64,000 nucleotides of DNA from Synechococcus sp. MEDNS5. GTDB lineage: Bacteria > Cyanobacteriota > Cyanobacteriia > PCC-6307 > Cyanobiaceae. Below the pieces are notes generated by a model, which was not told the DNA's origin, ran no database searches, and saw nothing but the letters and a program-made list of their open reading frames with translations. The stretch is from positions 372,001 through 436,000 of the forward strand of contig NZ_CP047952.1 of assembly GCF_014279875.1 (NCBI RefSeq), given 5' to 3'. The stretch's first letter is position 1. Each line of letters begins with the position of its first letter. Made by a program: the position numbers and the translations under genes. Of the stretch, positions 56,295 to 64,000 are shown in pieces.

Positions 56295-58598
56295 ATGACC
56301 ATCAGCCCACCAGAGCGTGGGAGCACCGCGAAGACTCAGGTCGAGAAGGTTGACAATCCAGCAACCTTTGAGCTGTTCGGCAAGCCCGGACACTTCGACC
56401 GTGCTCTCGCGAAAGGTCCCAAAACCACCACATGGGTTTGGAACCTCCACGCCAATGCTCACGATTTCGACAGCCACACGAGTGACCTTGAGGAGGTCTC
56501 TCGGAAGATCTTCAGTGCTCACTTCGGCCATCTGGCCGTGATCTTCATCTGGCTGAGCGGTGCCTTCTTCCATGGAGCCCGCTTCTCCAACTTCTCCGGT
56601 TGGCTTGCTGACCCCACCCACGTGAAGCCCAGCGCTCAGGTGGTGTGGCCGGTGTTCGGCCAGGAGATCCTCAATGGCGATATGGGTGCCGGTTTCCAGG
56701 GCATCCAGATCACCTCAGGCCTCTTCCATGTGTGGCGTGCCTGGGGCATCACCAACGAAACACAGCTGATGTCTCTGGCCATCGGCGCCCTGGTGATGGC
56801 CGGCCTGATGCTGAATGCAGGCGTTTTCCACTATCACAAAGCAGCTCCAAAGCTGGAGTGGTTCCAGAATGTTGAGTCGATGCTCAACCACCACCTTGCT
56901 GGACTGCTCGGCCTCGGGTCACTGTCCTGGACAGGTCACCTTCTCCATGTGTCCCTGCCCACCACCAAGTTGATGGACGCCATCGACGCCGGCCAGCCGC
57001 TGGTGCTCAACGGCAAGACCATCGCTTCTGTGGCGGACATTCCCCTGCCGCATGAATTTTTCAATCAGGATCTGCTGGCGCAGCTCTATCCAGGATTCGG
57101 TGCCGGCATCGGTGCTTTCTTCTCGGGTAACTGGGCTGCCTACAGCGATTTCCTCACCTTCAAGGGTGGTCTGAACCCTGTCACCGGCAGCATGTGGATG
57201 AGCGACATCGCTCATCACCATCTGGCGATCGCGGTGCTCTTCATCGTGGCCGGTCACATGTACCGCACGAACTGGGGCATCGGTCACTCCATCAAGGAGA
57301 TCCTCGAAGGTCAGAAGGGCGATCCCCTTCTCTTCCCTGCCACGAAGGGCCATGACGGCCTGTTCGAGTTCATGACCACGAGCTGGCATGCCCAGCTGGC
57401 TGTGAACCTCGCCATGCTCGGCTCCCTGAGCATCATCGTGGCTCAGCACATGTATGCGATGCCTCCCTACGCCTACATGTCAATCGACTATCCGACGCAG
57501 ATCGGCTTGTTCACCCATCACATGTGGATTGGTGGCTTCCTGATCGTTGGTGCCGCAGCGCACGCTGCCATCGCGATGATCCGCGATTACGACCCTGCCA
57601 AGCACGTCGACAACGTGCTGGACCGGGTGCTGAAGGCTCGTGACGCCCTGATCAGCCACCTCAACTGGGTGTGCATCTGGCTTGGCTTCCACAGCTTCGG
57701 CCTCTACATCCACAACGACACCATGCGTGCCCTGGGACGTCCCCAGGACATGTTCAGCGACTCAGCGATTCAGCTGAAGCCTGTGTTCGCTCAGTGGATT
57801 CAGGGTCTGCATGCCGCTGCTGCTGGCAGCACCGCTCCCAATGCCCTTGCGGGTGTGAGCGAGGTGTTCAACGGTTCCGTCGTTGCCGTGGGTGGCAAGG
57901 TCGCAGCTGCGCCGATCCCCCTGGGCACCGCCGATTTCATGGTGCACCACATCCACGCCTTCACGATCCACGTGACGGTGTTGATCCTGCTCAAGGGTGT
58001 GCTCTACGCCCGTAATTCCCGCCTCATCCCTGACAAGGCCAACCTTGGCTTCCGTTTCCCTTGCGACGGCCCCGGCCGTGGCGGCACCTGCCAGGTGTCT
58101 GCATGGGACCACGTGTTCCTGGGTCTGTTCTGGATGTACAACTCCCTGTCCATCGTGATCTTCCACTTCTCTTGGAAGATGCAGAGCGATGTCTGGGGAA
58201 CGGTGAATGCTGACGGTTCCGTTCAGCACATCACCAACGGCAATTTCGCCAACAGCGCCATCACCATTAATGGCTGGCTGCGTGACTACCTGTGGGCTCA
58301 GGCCGCTCAGGTGATCAATAGCTACGGCTCCAACACCAGCGCCTATGGCCTGATGTTCCTCGGTGCCCACTTCGTCTGGGCCTTCAGCCTGATGTTCCTG
58401 TTCAGCGGCCGCGGCTACTGGCAGGAGCTGATCGAGTCCATCGTCTGGGCTCACAACAAGCTGAAGGTGGCCCCGGCCATCCAGCCCCGTGCGCTGTCCA
58501 TCACCCAGGGCCGTGCCGTGGGTGTCGCCCATTACCTCTTGGGCGGCATTGCGACCACATGGGCCTTCTTCCACGCCCACATCCTTGTGGTCGGCTGA
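56295..58598 (+). CDS. psaA: Photosystem I P700 chlorophyll a apoprotein A1
   Basis: Core subunit of photosystem I. 767 residues, eleven spans, with numerous chlorophyll-binding His (e.g. [30 protein letters not shown]). Cys near residues 590 and 599 in [12 protein letters not shown] ligate FX jointly with PsaB. Typical C-terminus AHILVVG. ATG 56295 with GAGG at nine bases. 22 bases precede psaB; both form the standard operon. Confidence 0.99.
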   Translation: MTISPPERGSTAKTQVEKVDNPATFELFGKPGHFDRALAKGPKTTTWVWNLHANAHDFDSHTSDLEEVSRKIFSAHFGHLAVIFIWLSGAFFHGARFSNFSGWLADPTHVKPSAQVVWPVFGQEILNGDMGAGFQGIQITSGLFHVWRAWGITNETQLMSLAIGALVMAGLMLNAGVFHYHKAAPKLEWFQNVESMLNHHLAGLLGLGSLSWTGHLLHVSLPTTKLMDAIDAGQPLVLNGKTIASVADIPLPHEFFNQDLLAQLYPGFGAGIGAFFSGNWAAYSDFLTFKGGLNPVTGSMWMSDIAHHHLAIAVLFIVAGHMYRTNWGIGHSIKEILEGQKGDPLLFPATKGHDGLFEFMTTSWHAQLAVNLAMLGSLSIIVAQHMYAMPPYAYMSIDYPTQIGLFTHHMWIGGFLIVGAAAHAAIAMIRDYDPAKHVDNVLDRVLKARDALISHLNWVCIWLGFHSFGLYIHNDTMRALGRPQDMFSDSAIQLKPVFAQWIQGLHAAAAGSTAPNALAGVSEVFNGSVVAVGGKVAAAPIPLGTADFMVHHIHAFTIHVTVLILLKGVLYARNSRLIPDKANLGFRFPCDGPGRGGTCQVSAWDHVFLGLFWMYNSLSIVIFHFSWKMQSDVWGTVNADGSVQHITNGNFANSAITINGWLRDYLWAQAAQVINSYGSNTSAYGLMFLGAHFVWAFSLMFLFSGRGYWQELIESIVWAHNKLKVAPAIQPRALSITQGRAVGVAHYLLGGIATTWAFFHAHILVVG

Positions 58599-58620
58599 CC
58601 TCTCCTGACCTTTCCCTCTA

Positions 58621-60837
58621 ATGGCAACGAAATTTCCTTCGTTCAGCCAGGGTCTGGCACAGGACCCGACAACCCGCCGCATCTGGTACGGGATCGCCAC
58701 GGCTCACGACTTCGAGAGCCATGACGGAATGACGGAGGAGAAGCTTTACCAAAAGCTCTTCTCCACCCATTTCGGCCATCTCGCGATCATCGGCCTTTGG
58801 GTTTCGGGAAACCTGTTCCACATCGCCTGGCAGGGCAACTTCGAGCAGTGGGTCGCCGACCCTCTGCACGTGCGCCCCATCGCTCACGCAATCTGGGATC
58901 CCCACTTCGGGCAGGGCGCCATTGACGCCTTCACCCAAGCGGGTGCCTCCTCCCCGGTGAACATCGCCTATTCGGGCCTGTATCACTGGTTCTACACAAT
59001 TGGCATGACCACCAATGCCGAGCTGTATCAGGGTTCCATCTTCATGATGATCCTGTCGGCTTGGGCCCTGTTCGCCGGTTGGCTTCACCTTCAGCCCAAG
59101 TTCCGCCCGTCCCTGGCTTGGTTCAAAAACGCGGAATCTCGCCTGAACCACCACCTGGCAGTTCTCTTCGGCTTCAGTTCCATTGCCTGGACCGGTCACC
59201 TGGTTCACGTGGCGATTCCTGAGTCCCGTGGTCAGCACGTTGGTTGGGACAACTTCCTCAACGTGATGCCCCACCCCGCCGGTCTGGGACCCTTCTTCAC
59301 TGGCAACTGGGGTGTGTATGCCCAGAATCCCGACACCATGGGCCAGGTGTTCGGTACAGCTGAAGGATCTGGCACCGCGATCCTCACCTTCCTGGGAGGT
59401 TTCCACCCTCAGACTGAGGCTCTCTGGCTCACCGATATCGCCCATCACCATCTGGCCATCGGCGTGATCTTCGTGATCGCCGGCCACATGTACCGGACGA
59501 ATTTCGGAATCGGTCACTCCATCCGCGAGATCCTCGAAGCCCATAACCCTCCCCAGGGCACCCCTGGAGATCTGGGCGCAGGCCACAAGGGTCTCTACGA
59601 CACCATCAACAACAGCCTGCACTTCCAGCTCGGTCTGGCCCTCGCATCCCTGGGCGTTGTCACCTCCTTGGTGGCCCAGCACATGTATGCGATGCCGTCG
59701 TATGCCTTCATCGCGAAGGACTACACAACACAGGCTGCGCTTTACACCCACCACCAGTACATCGCCATCTTCCTGATGTGCGGTGCCTTTGCGCACGGTG
59801 CGATCTTCTTCATCCGTGACTACGACCCCGAAGCCAACAAGGACAACGTCCTGGCTCGGATGCTCGAGCACAAAGAAGCGATCATCAGCCACCTGAGCTG
59901 GGTGTCCCTCTTCCTCGGTTTCCACACCCTCGGCCTCTACGTTCACAACGACGTGGTCGTGGCCTTTGGAACTCCTGAGAAACAGATCCTGGTGGAGCCA
60001 GTCTTCGCTCAGTTCGTTCAGGCCGCCTCCGGTAAGGCGATCTACGGCTTCGATGTTCTGCTCGCCAATACCGGCGGTGTCGCAGCCAATGCCAATGCTG
60101 CCTACATGGGTGGCTGGATGGATGCCATCAACGGTGTACGTGGCAGCAATGATCTATTCCTGCCCATCGGCCCTGGTGACTTCCTTGTTCACCATGCCAT
60201 CGCTCTGGGACTGCACACCACCACTCTGATCCTGGTCAAGGGTGCACTGGATGCCCGTGGTTCCAAGCTGATGCCTGACAAGAAGGACTTCGGCTATTCC
60301 TTCCCTTGCGACGGCCCAGGCCGTGGCGGCACCTGCGATATCTCGGCTTGGGACGCCTTCTATCTGGCTGTCTTCTGGGCCTTGAACACCGTGGGTTGGG
60401 TCACCTTCTACTGGCATTGGAAGCACCTCGCCATCTGGCAGGGCAACGTGGCTCAGTTCAACGAATCCAGCACTTACCTGATGGGCTGGTTCCGCGATTA
60501 CCTGTGGCTCAATTCCTCTCAGCTGATCAACGGTTACAACCCGTTTGGCAGCAACAACCTCGCCGTCTGGGCCTGGATGTTCCTGTTCGGTCACCTGGTG
60601 TGGGCCACCGGTTTCATGTTCCTGATCTCCTGGCGTGGTTACTGGCAGGAGCTGATCGAGACCATCGTCTGGGCTCATCAGCGCACGCCCCTGGCCAACC
60701 TGGTTGGCTGGCGCGACAAGCCAGTGGCACTGTCCATCGTTCAGGCTCGTGTTGTGGGTCTCGCCCACTTCACGATCGGCTACATCCTGACGTACGCCGC
60801 ATTCCTGATCGCCTCGACCTCTGGCAAATTCGGTTGA
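58621..60837 (+). CDS. psaB: Photosystem I P700 chlorophyll a apoprotein A2
   Basis: Second core subunit. 738 residues, eleven spans. Starts [18 protein letters not shown], as in all PsaB. FX Cys near residues 563 and 572 in [12 protein letters not shown]. The frame on the opposite strand (442 codons) is a shadow. Ends 47 bases before a strong terminator, so psaA-psaB is a two-gene unit here; psaI and psaL, often nearby in other strains, do not follow. Confidence 0.99.
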   Translation: MATKFPSFSQGLAQDPTTRRIWYGIATAHDFESHDGMTEEKLYQKLFSTHFGHLAIIGLWVSGNLFHIAWQGNFEQWVADPLHVRPIAHAIWDPHFGQGAIDAFTQAGASSPVNIAYSGLYHWFYTIGMTTNAELYQGSIFMMILSAWALFAGWLHLQPKFRPSLAWFKNAESRLNHHLAVLFGFSSIAWTGHLVHVAIPESRGQHVGWDNFLNVMPHPAGLGPFFTGNWGVYAQNPDTMGQVFGTAEGSGTAILTFLGGFHPQTEALWLTDIAHHHLAIGVIFVIAGHMYRTNFGIGHSIREILEAHNPPQGTPGDLGAGHKGLYDTINNSLHFQLGLALASLGVVTSLVAQHMYAMPSYAFIAKDYTTQAALYTHHQYIAIFLMCGAFAHGAIFFIRDYDPEANKDNVLARMLEHKEAIISHLSWVSLFLGFHTLGLYVHNDVVVAFGTPEKQILVEPVFAQFVQAASGKAIYGFDVLLANTGGVAANANAAYMGGWMDAINGVRGSNDLFLPIGPGDFLVHHAIALGLHTTTLILVKGALDARGSKLMPDKKDFGYSFPCDGPGRGGTCDISAWDAFYLAVFWALNTVGWVTFYWHWKHLAIWQGNVAQFNESSTYLMGWFRDYLWLNSSQLINGYNPFGSNNLAVWAWMFLFGHLVWATGFMFLISWRGYWQELIETIVWAHQRTPLANLVGWRDKPVALSIVQARVVGLAHFTIGYILTYAAFLIASTSGKFG

Positions 60838-60883
60838 TCCAACTGAGCTGCCTTTGAAGTCAGCAGTCGTTCCTCGTTTCCTT

Positions 60884-60913
60884 CCCCGTCCGGTTATTCG
60901 GACGGGGTTTTTT
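60884..60913 (+). terminator. Rho-independent terminator of psaA-psaB
   Basis: CCCCGTCCG-GTTATT-CGGACGGGG-TTTTTT: a perfect 9-bp stem, 6-base loop and T run, about 47 bases after the psaB stop. It sits just before the convergent bicupin gene's end. Confidence 0.95.
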
Positions 60914-60920
60914 ATGGCGA

Positions 60921-61862
60921 TCAGCCGCTGAAACGGATGTCGAGCGTGCGCAAATAGGTGTGCAGGCCAGCGTCCTGAATCGGCAGCACATAAGCGTCTG
61001 CACCGGATTCGTTGTGATGGGAATGCCAGTAGCCAGGCGGTGTGACAAACGCTGCACCTGGCGCCCAGTCTTCCCGATGCGGGTTGATGATGCACCCCTT
61101 TTCATTCAGCTCCGTCCCAATCAGCGTGTAGCAGCCCGGTTCACAGGCCACTGCGAAGTCCAAGGCGATGGACTGATGGCGGTGGGGCATCTGCTCTTGG
61201 TTCGCTGGAAGAATGCCGAGCATGGCCCAGAGGGTGTGGCTCACTGTGCGTGACTGGGGAAACGCGCTGTTCCCCAGGAGCACACTGACGCGGTTGGCCT
61301 TCGAACCACTGGCGCTGTCAGCAATCTCCGCGAGCTTCTGCTCACTGTCCTGATGGCTGTAGAAGGTGGGTTCGAAGCGAGCTTGGCTGGGCGCCACTCC
61401 CAGATGCCTTAGCAGTGGAGCATCGTGCACCCAGTAGATGGCCGCTTTGTCCGAGCTGGCGTGAATGGCGTCGCCGCCCGCCGGCAACACAAGCATGTCG
61501 CCTTTGGTCCAGGTGAAGCGTTGACCGCAGGCAGCAGTTTCACCCTGGCCTTCGGCCACGAAGAACAGCTGGCTGGTGGCCACTGCGGATGTTCGCAACT
61601 CCCCTTGATCCAGGCGAATGAAGTTGGCGCAGAGGGAGGGGCCAGTGGCTGGACCTGCGCAGCCCAGTGATTCACTCAGATCCAGCGGCAGTACTTCGCT
61701 GCCAGGTTCCTGGAAGAAGGCAGGCGAGAAGCTTCGATAGGGCACGAGCTCTGTCAGGCCCTTGCGAATCGGATTGGCCGCTTCTCCGTAGGAAAAGAAC
61801 TGTGCCTGCTCCGATGAGGCGCATCGTTCGGTTGCACTGCTCACCATGCGCTCGTCACCCAA
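60921..61862 (-). CDS. Two-cupin-domain protein, gentisate-dioxygenase-like
   Basis: 313 residues, probable bicupin. The first half contains SQLFFVAEGQGETAACGQ and MLVLPAGGDAIHAS; the second MPHRHQSIALDFAVACE and AFVTPPGYWHSHHNESGADAY with His clusters suited to metal binding. This resembles gentisate 1,2-dioxygenase-type bicupins, but the ring-cleavage role is not shown and no aromatic degradation genes are near. Start ATG 61862 (ATG 61847 is an alternative). Tail-to-tail with psaB, separated by its terminator. Confidence 0.7.
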   Translation of the reverse strand: MGDERMVSSATERCASSEQAQFFSYGEAANPIRKGLTELVPYRSFSPAFFQEPGSEVLPLDLSESLGCAGPATGPSLCANFIRLDQGELRTSAVATSQLFFVAEGQGETAACGQRFTWTKGDMLVLPAGGDAIHASSDKAAIYWVHDAPLLRHLGVAPSQARFEPTFYSHQDSEQKLAEIADSASGSKANRVSVLLGNSAFPQSRTVSHTLWAMLGILPANQEQMPHRHQSIALDFAVACEPGCYTLIGTELNEKGCIINPHREDWAPGAAFVTPPGYWHSHHNESGADAYVLPIQDAGLHTYLRTLDIRFSG

Positions 61863-62005
61863 GTCTTAAAAAGAGACCCACCTTACGGATCAGTGGTTCG
61901 GGCATCGGTATGCACCGCGTCATGTTTTCGTTGAGGCTCAGTCACGTTTCTGCGGCTCTCGGACGCTGAACTAAGGCATCCCTGCTTTTCCCTCGGGCCA
62001 AGACC

Positions 62006-62311
62006 ATGCCAACGCTGCCCCCCCGCCTCGAACTCGTGTTGCTTCTTTCTGCCGCAGCGACTGGTTACAACCTCACGATGCAGATCCTGCCCAGTCAGCG
62101 CATCGACCTTGCGCAATTAGAGGCCGAAGAGCGCATTCAGGCTTCAGAGGCCTCTCGCCCAACTCAATCTGCGTCTGCTGCGAGAGCCTCCGTGAGCAGG
62201 AATTCCACACCAGCTGTCGTGATGGATGTGGCCGTTGTGAACAAACGAGGGATCTGTGCTGTGCCTGCGACAGGTGGTCCCGCCCTGAACGACCAGTTTG
62301 AACCCTGTTAA
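62006..62311 (+). CDS. Small hypothetical with N-terminal membrane segment
   Basis: 101 residues: MPTLPPRLELVLLLSAAATG gives a likely signal or anchor, followed by a Ser/Ala/Thr-rich low-complexity middle and a short conserved-looking end VVNKRGICAVPATGGPALN with a Cys. No family recognised. ATG 62006. Its stop overlaps the RND gene stop by four bases (convergent). Moderate confidence as a real gene. Confidence 0.5.
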   Translation: MPTLPPRLELVLLLSAAATGYNLTMQILPSQRIDLAQLEAEERIQASEASRPTQSASAARASVSRNSTPAVVMDVAVVNKRGICAVPATGGPALNDQFEPC

Positions 62312-64000
62312 CCATCCAGCTCCGGCATGGATGGGCCCACGCCGCGCCAGCGCTTGAGCTGTAGGTAGATCGCCGGGATTACGAACAGGGACAGCAGAGT
62401 GGACACCAGCAATCCACTGAAGACCACTGTTCCGATGCTGATCCTGCTGGCTGACCCGCTTCCGCTGGCCAGAAGCAGGGGCAGGAAGCCTGCGAGCGAC
62501 GTGACTGCTGTGAGCAGGATCGGTCGCATCCGATTGATGGCCGCTTCCTCAATCGCCTCAAGCAGGGGGATGCCTTGCTCGAGGCGTTGATTGGCGAATT
62601 CCACAATCAGGATGCCATTCTTTGCTGCCAAGCTCACCAGAACGAGCAGACCCATCTGGGCATAGACATCCAGCGTGAGACCCCGAAGCTTCAAGCCGAT
62701 CAAGGCACCGAGCAAGGCCATGGGCACGGTGAGCAGGATGATCAGTGGGTCGAGGAAACTTTCGTAAAGCCCTGCCAACAGCAGATACACAACCGTGAGG
62801 CCCAGGGCAAACAGCACCCAGGTCACCGATTCAGCCCGGGTCTCTTCTTTGGCCAGTCCTGTGAAGGTGAGAGCCAGATTGGTTCCGCCGGTGCGATCGC
62901 TTAGGGCTTGGAGTGAATCGATGGCCTGTCCGCTGCTCACAGCGTCGGTCGGCACGGCGGTGATGCTGATTGAGCGGTTCTGGTTGTAGTGGGTGATGCT
63001 GTTGGCCCCGGAATCCCGTTTCAGCGTCACAACGTTGGCGACCGACACCAACTCACCGCTGCGATTGCGCACCATCAGGCTTGTCAGGTCCCCTGGAGTG
63101 CTGCGATCGGATCCCTCGAGCTGAACGTAGATACTGCGGATCTGCCCGCCTTCAAACGTGTCATCGATGTAGCGGCCGCCGATGGCCGTTCCGATGTCGC
63201 GAAGGGTCGGGCCTACCGGCAAGTCGAGCGCTGCCATCTGGCTTCTGTCGATCTCCAAACGCCATCGCGGTGAACTGGCATCAAACCGGGTGCTCACCCG
63301 CTGGAAGAGGCCGGACTCCTGTGCTGATCGAATGAACCGCTGGGCCTGGGCTTCGAATTCTTGAAGACTCAGCTGGCCACCACTGCGGTCCAGCAGTTCC
63401 AACTGCAGACCTGATTCGCTGCTGAATCCCCGCACCGTGGGGGGTGTGGTGACAATCACCCTCGCTTCCGTAATTTGTTGCTTGAGGGCCTTGTTCAGGC
63501 GTTTCTTCAGAGCCTCGCTGCTGTTCTCGCGTCCCGGTCGTTCCTTGAGGGGGGCCAGACGCAGGTAGAACGCTCCCCGGTCTTCTCCGCTCTGACCGAA
63601 CGAACGGCCGGCATAGAAATTGCCACTGCGGATCAGTGGCTCCTCTGCGATCACCTGACGGATCCGTTCCATGACCGCTTCGGTGCGCTCAAGGCTGGCG
63701 CCTTCAGGCAGGGTGAAATACCCCCGCACTTGGCCCTGATCTTCATTGGGAATGAAGGAGGTAGGAATCGTGGCCAGTCCGATGCCCGTGAGCATCAAAC
63801 CCGTGAGGATCAGGCCCAGAACGATGCGACCGCGAGGGAGCCAGAGCGCCAGGGCTCGGCCATACCAGCTCTGCAGACGACGCATCCCATGACGCAGCCT
63901 CTGGCTGATGCGTTTCACAGGCCCGGGTAAGCGGCCGCTCCCTGAACTGAGCACTCGGGCACAGGCCATGGGGGTGAAGGTGAGGGCGTTGAAGGTTGAG
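62308..64000 (-). CDS. RND-family efflux transporter, C-terminal part (cut by window edge)
   Basis: About 563 codons; the N-terminal half lies beyond the right edge. Proton-driven tripartite-pump component of the inner membrane. AcrB-like features: the segment after TM6 with STFNALTFTPMACARVL, FIPNEDQGQVRGYFTLPEGAS, a periplasmic porter domain (VQLEGSDRSTPGDL), LALTFTGLAKEETR, and TM spans LLAGLYESFLDPLIILLTVPMA, MGLLVLVSLAAKNGILIVEFAN and INRMRPILLTAVTSLAGFLPL. Ends GVGPSMPELDG. The drug, metal or lipid substrate cannot be told. Confidence 0.92.
   Translation of the reverse strand, partial: STFNALTFTPMACARVLSSGSGRLPGPVKRISQRLRHGMRRLQSWYGRALALWLPRGRIVLGLILTGLMLTGIGLATIPTSFIPNEDQGQVRGYFTLPEGASLERTEAVMERIRQVIAEEPLIRSGNFYAGRSFGQSGEDRGAFYLRLAPLKERPGRENSSEALKKRLNKALKQQITEARVIVTTPPTVRGFSSESGLQLELLDRSGGQLSLQEFEAQAQRFIRSAQESGLFQRVSTRFDASSPRWRLEIDRSQMAALDLPVGPTLRDIGTAIGGRYIDDTFEGGQIRSIYVQLEGSDRSTPGDLTSLMVRNRSGELVSVANVVTLKRDSGANSITHYNQNRSISITAVPTDAVSSGQAIDSLQALSDRTGGTNLALTFTGLAKEETRAESVTWVLFALGLTVVYLLLAGLYESFLDPLIILLTVPMALLGALIGLKLRGLTLDVYAQMGLLVLVSLAAKNGILIVEFANQRLEQGIPLLEAIEEAAINRMRPILLTAVTSLAGFLPLLLASGSGSASRISIGTVVFSGLLVSTLLSLFVIPAIYLQLKRWRGVGPSMPELDG

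Noticed and set aside
58618-59946. A 442-codon open frame on the minus strand over psaB
   Set aside because: Antisense shadow of psaB; psaB itself is certain.

Overview
This window is a contiguous piece of a marine picocyanobacterial chromosome, most likely a cluster-5 Synechococcus (inference). The evidence is GC-rich coding DNA, psaA-psaB, psbA, psbO, a thylakoid-type ftsH, crtR, a ferredoxin-type glutamate synthase, several plastid-related families (Ycf66, Ycf20, PCP_red-like), and a complete glycine betaine synthesis plus uptake locus. Coding density is very high. I see no rRNA, insertion sequence, prophage or CRISPR array. Three tRNAs are present: Leu(UAG), Ala(CGC) and Pro(CGG). Both ends cut a gene: ileS on the left and an RND efflux pump on the right.

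Layout. 1-8.6 kb holds ileS with a Ycf66-like gene, tRNA-Leu, carotenoid hydroxylase crtR, and a minus-strand run (YhhQ-like transporter, a 47-aa membrane peptide, creatininase-family hydrolase, gatC). It then has a 3-methyladenine glycosylase with pyrB, a type II NAD(P)H dehydrogenase and a Ycf20-like protein. 8.7-16.7 kb holds a run of three very small genes headed by a PCP_red-like protein, tRNA-Ala, DUF2555-coaBC, psbO (followed by a strong terminator), sat, ftsH, a KDPG-aldolase-family gene, and a small protein with a histone-H1-like Lys/Ala tail. 16.7-27 kb is the most accessory-looking part. It has aroC, a betaine-synthesis operon (GSMT, SDMT and a coupled DUF985 cupin) divergent from a proVWX-type betaine transporter, a permease carrying two C-terminal YHS domains behind a bile-acid/sodium-symporter-family gene, and psbA encoding the Glu130 (D1:2, high-light) form of D1.

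27-39.7 kb holds a radical-SAM protein divergent from psbA, a CPBP protease, clpS, dapL, and a second fused radical-SAM/DUF2344 protein next to rne-rnhB. DUF1997, pheA, an MPBQ-type methyltransferase and a LON-domain protein follow. 39.8-44.6 kb is the str operon (rpsL-rpsG-fusA-tuf-rpsJ, minus strand) with an intercistronic hairpin between tuf and rpsJ. 44.6-55.9 kb holds an A-type Fe-S carrier variant, a phosphodiester glycosidase, the large glutamate synthase gene, a YCII-like protein, lipA, tRNA-Pro, a CbiG-CobJ fusion, and a secreted Pro/Glu-rich protein. 56-64 kb holds psaA-psaB with a perfect 10+2+10 inverted repeat just upstream and a strong terminator after, then a bicupin, a small hypothetical and the RND pump fragment.

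Themes. Photosynthesis and its protection (psaAB, psbA, psbO, ftsH, high-light radical SAM), osmoadaptation by glycine betaine, and translation and RNA decay (str operon, RNase E with a C-terminal Arg-rich motif) dominate. The best candidates for undescribed biology are the cupin translationally coupled to the betaine methyltransferases, the YHS-tailed permease with its symporter partner, the H1-like tail protein, the CbiG-CobJ gene that seems to lack a standard start for its conserved N-terminus, and the 47-aa membrane peptide. Family names come from sequence recognition alone; no database search was possible.
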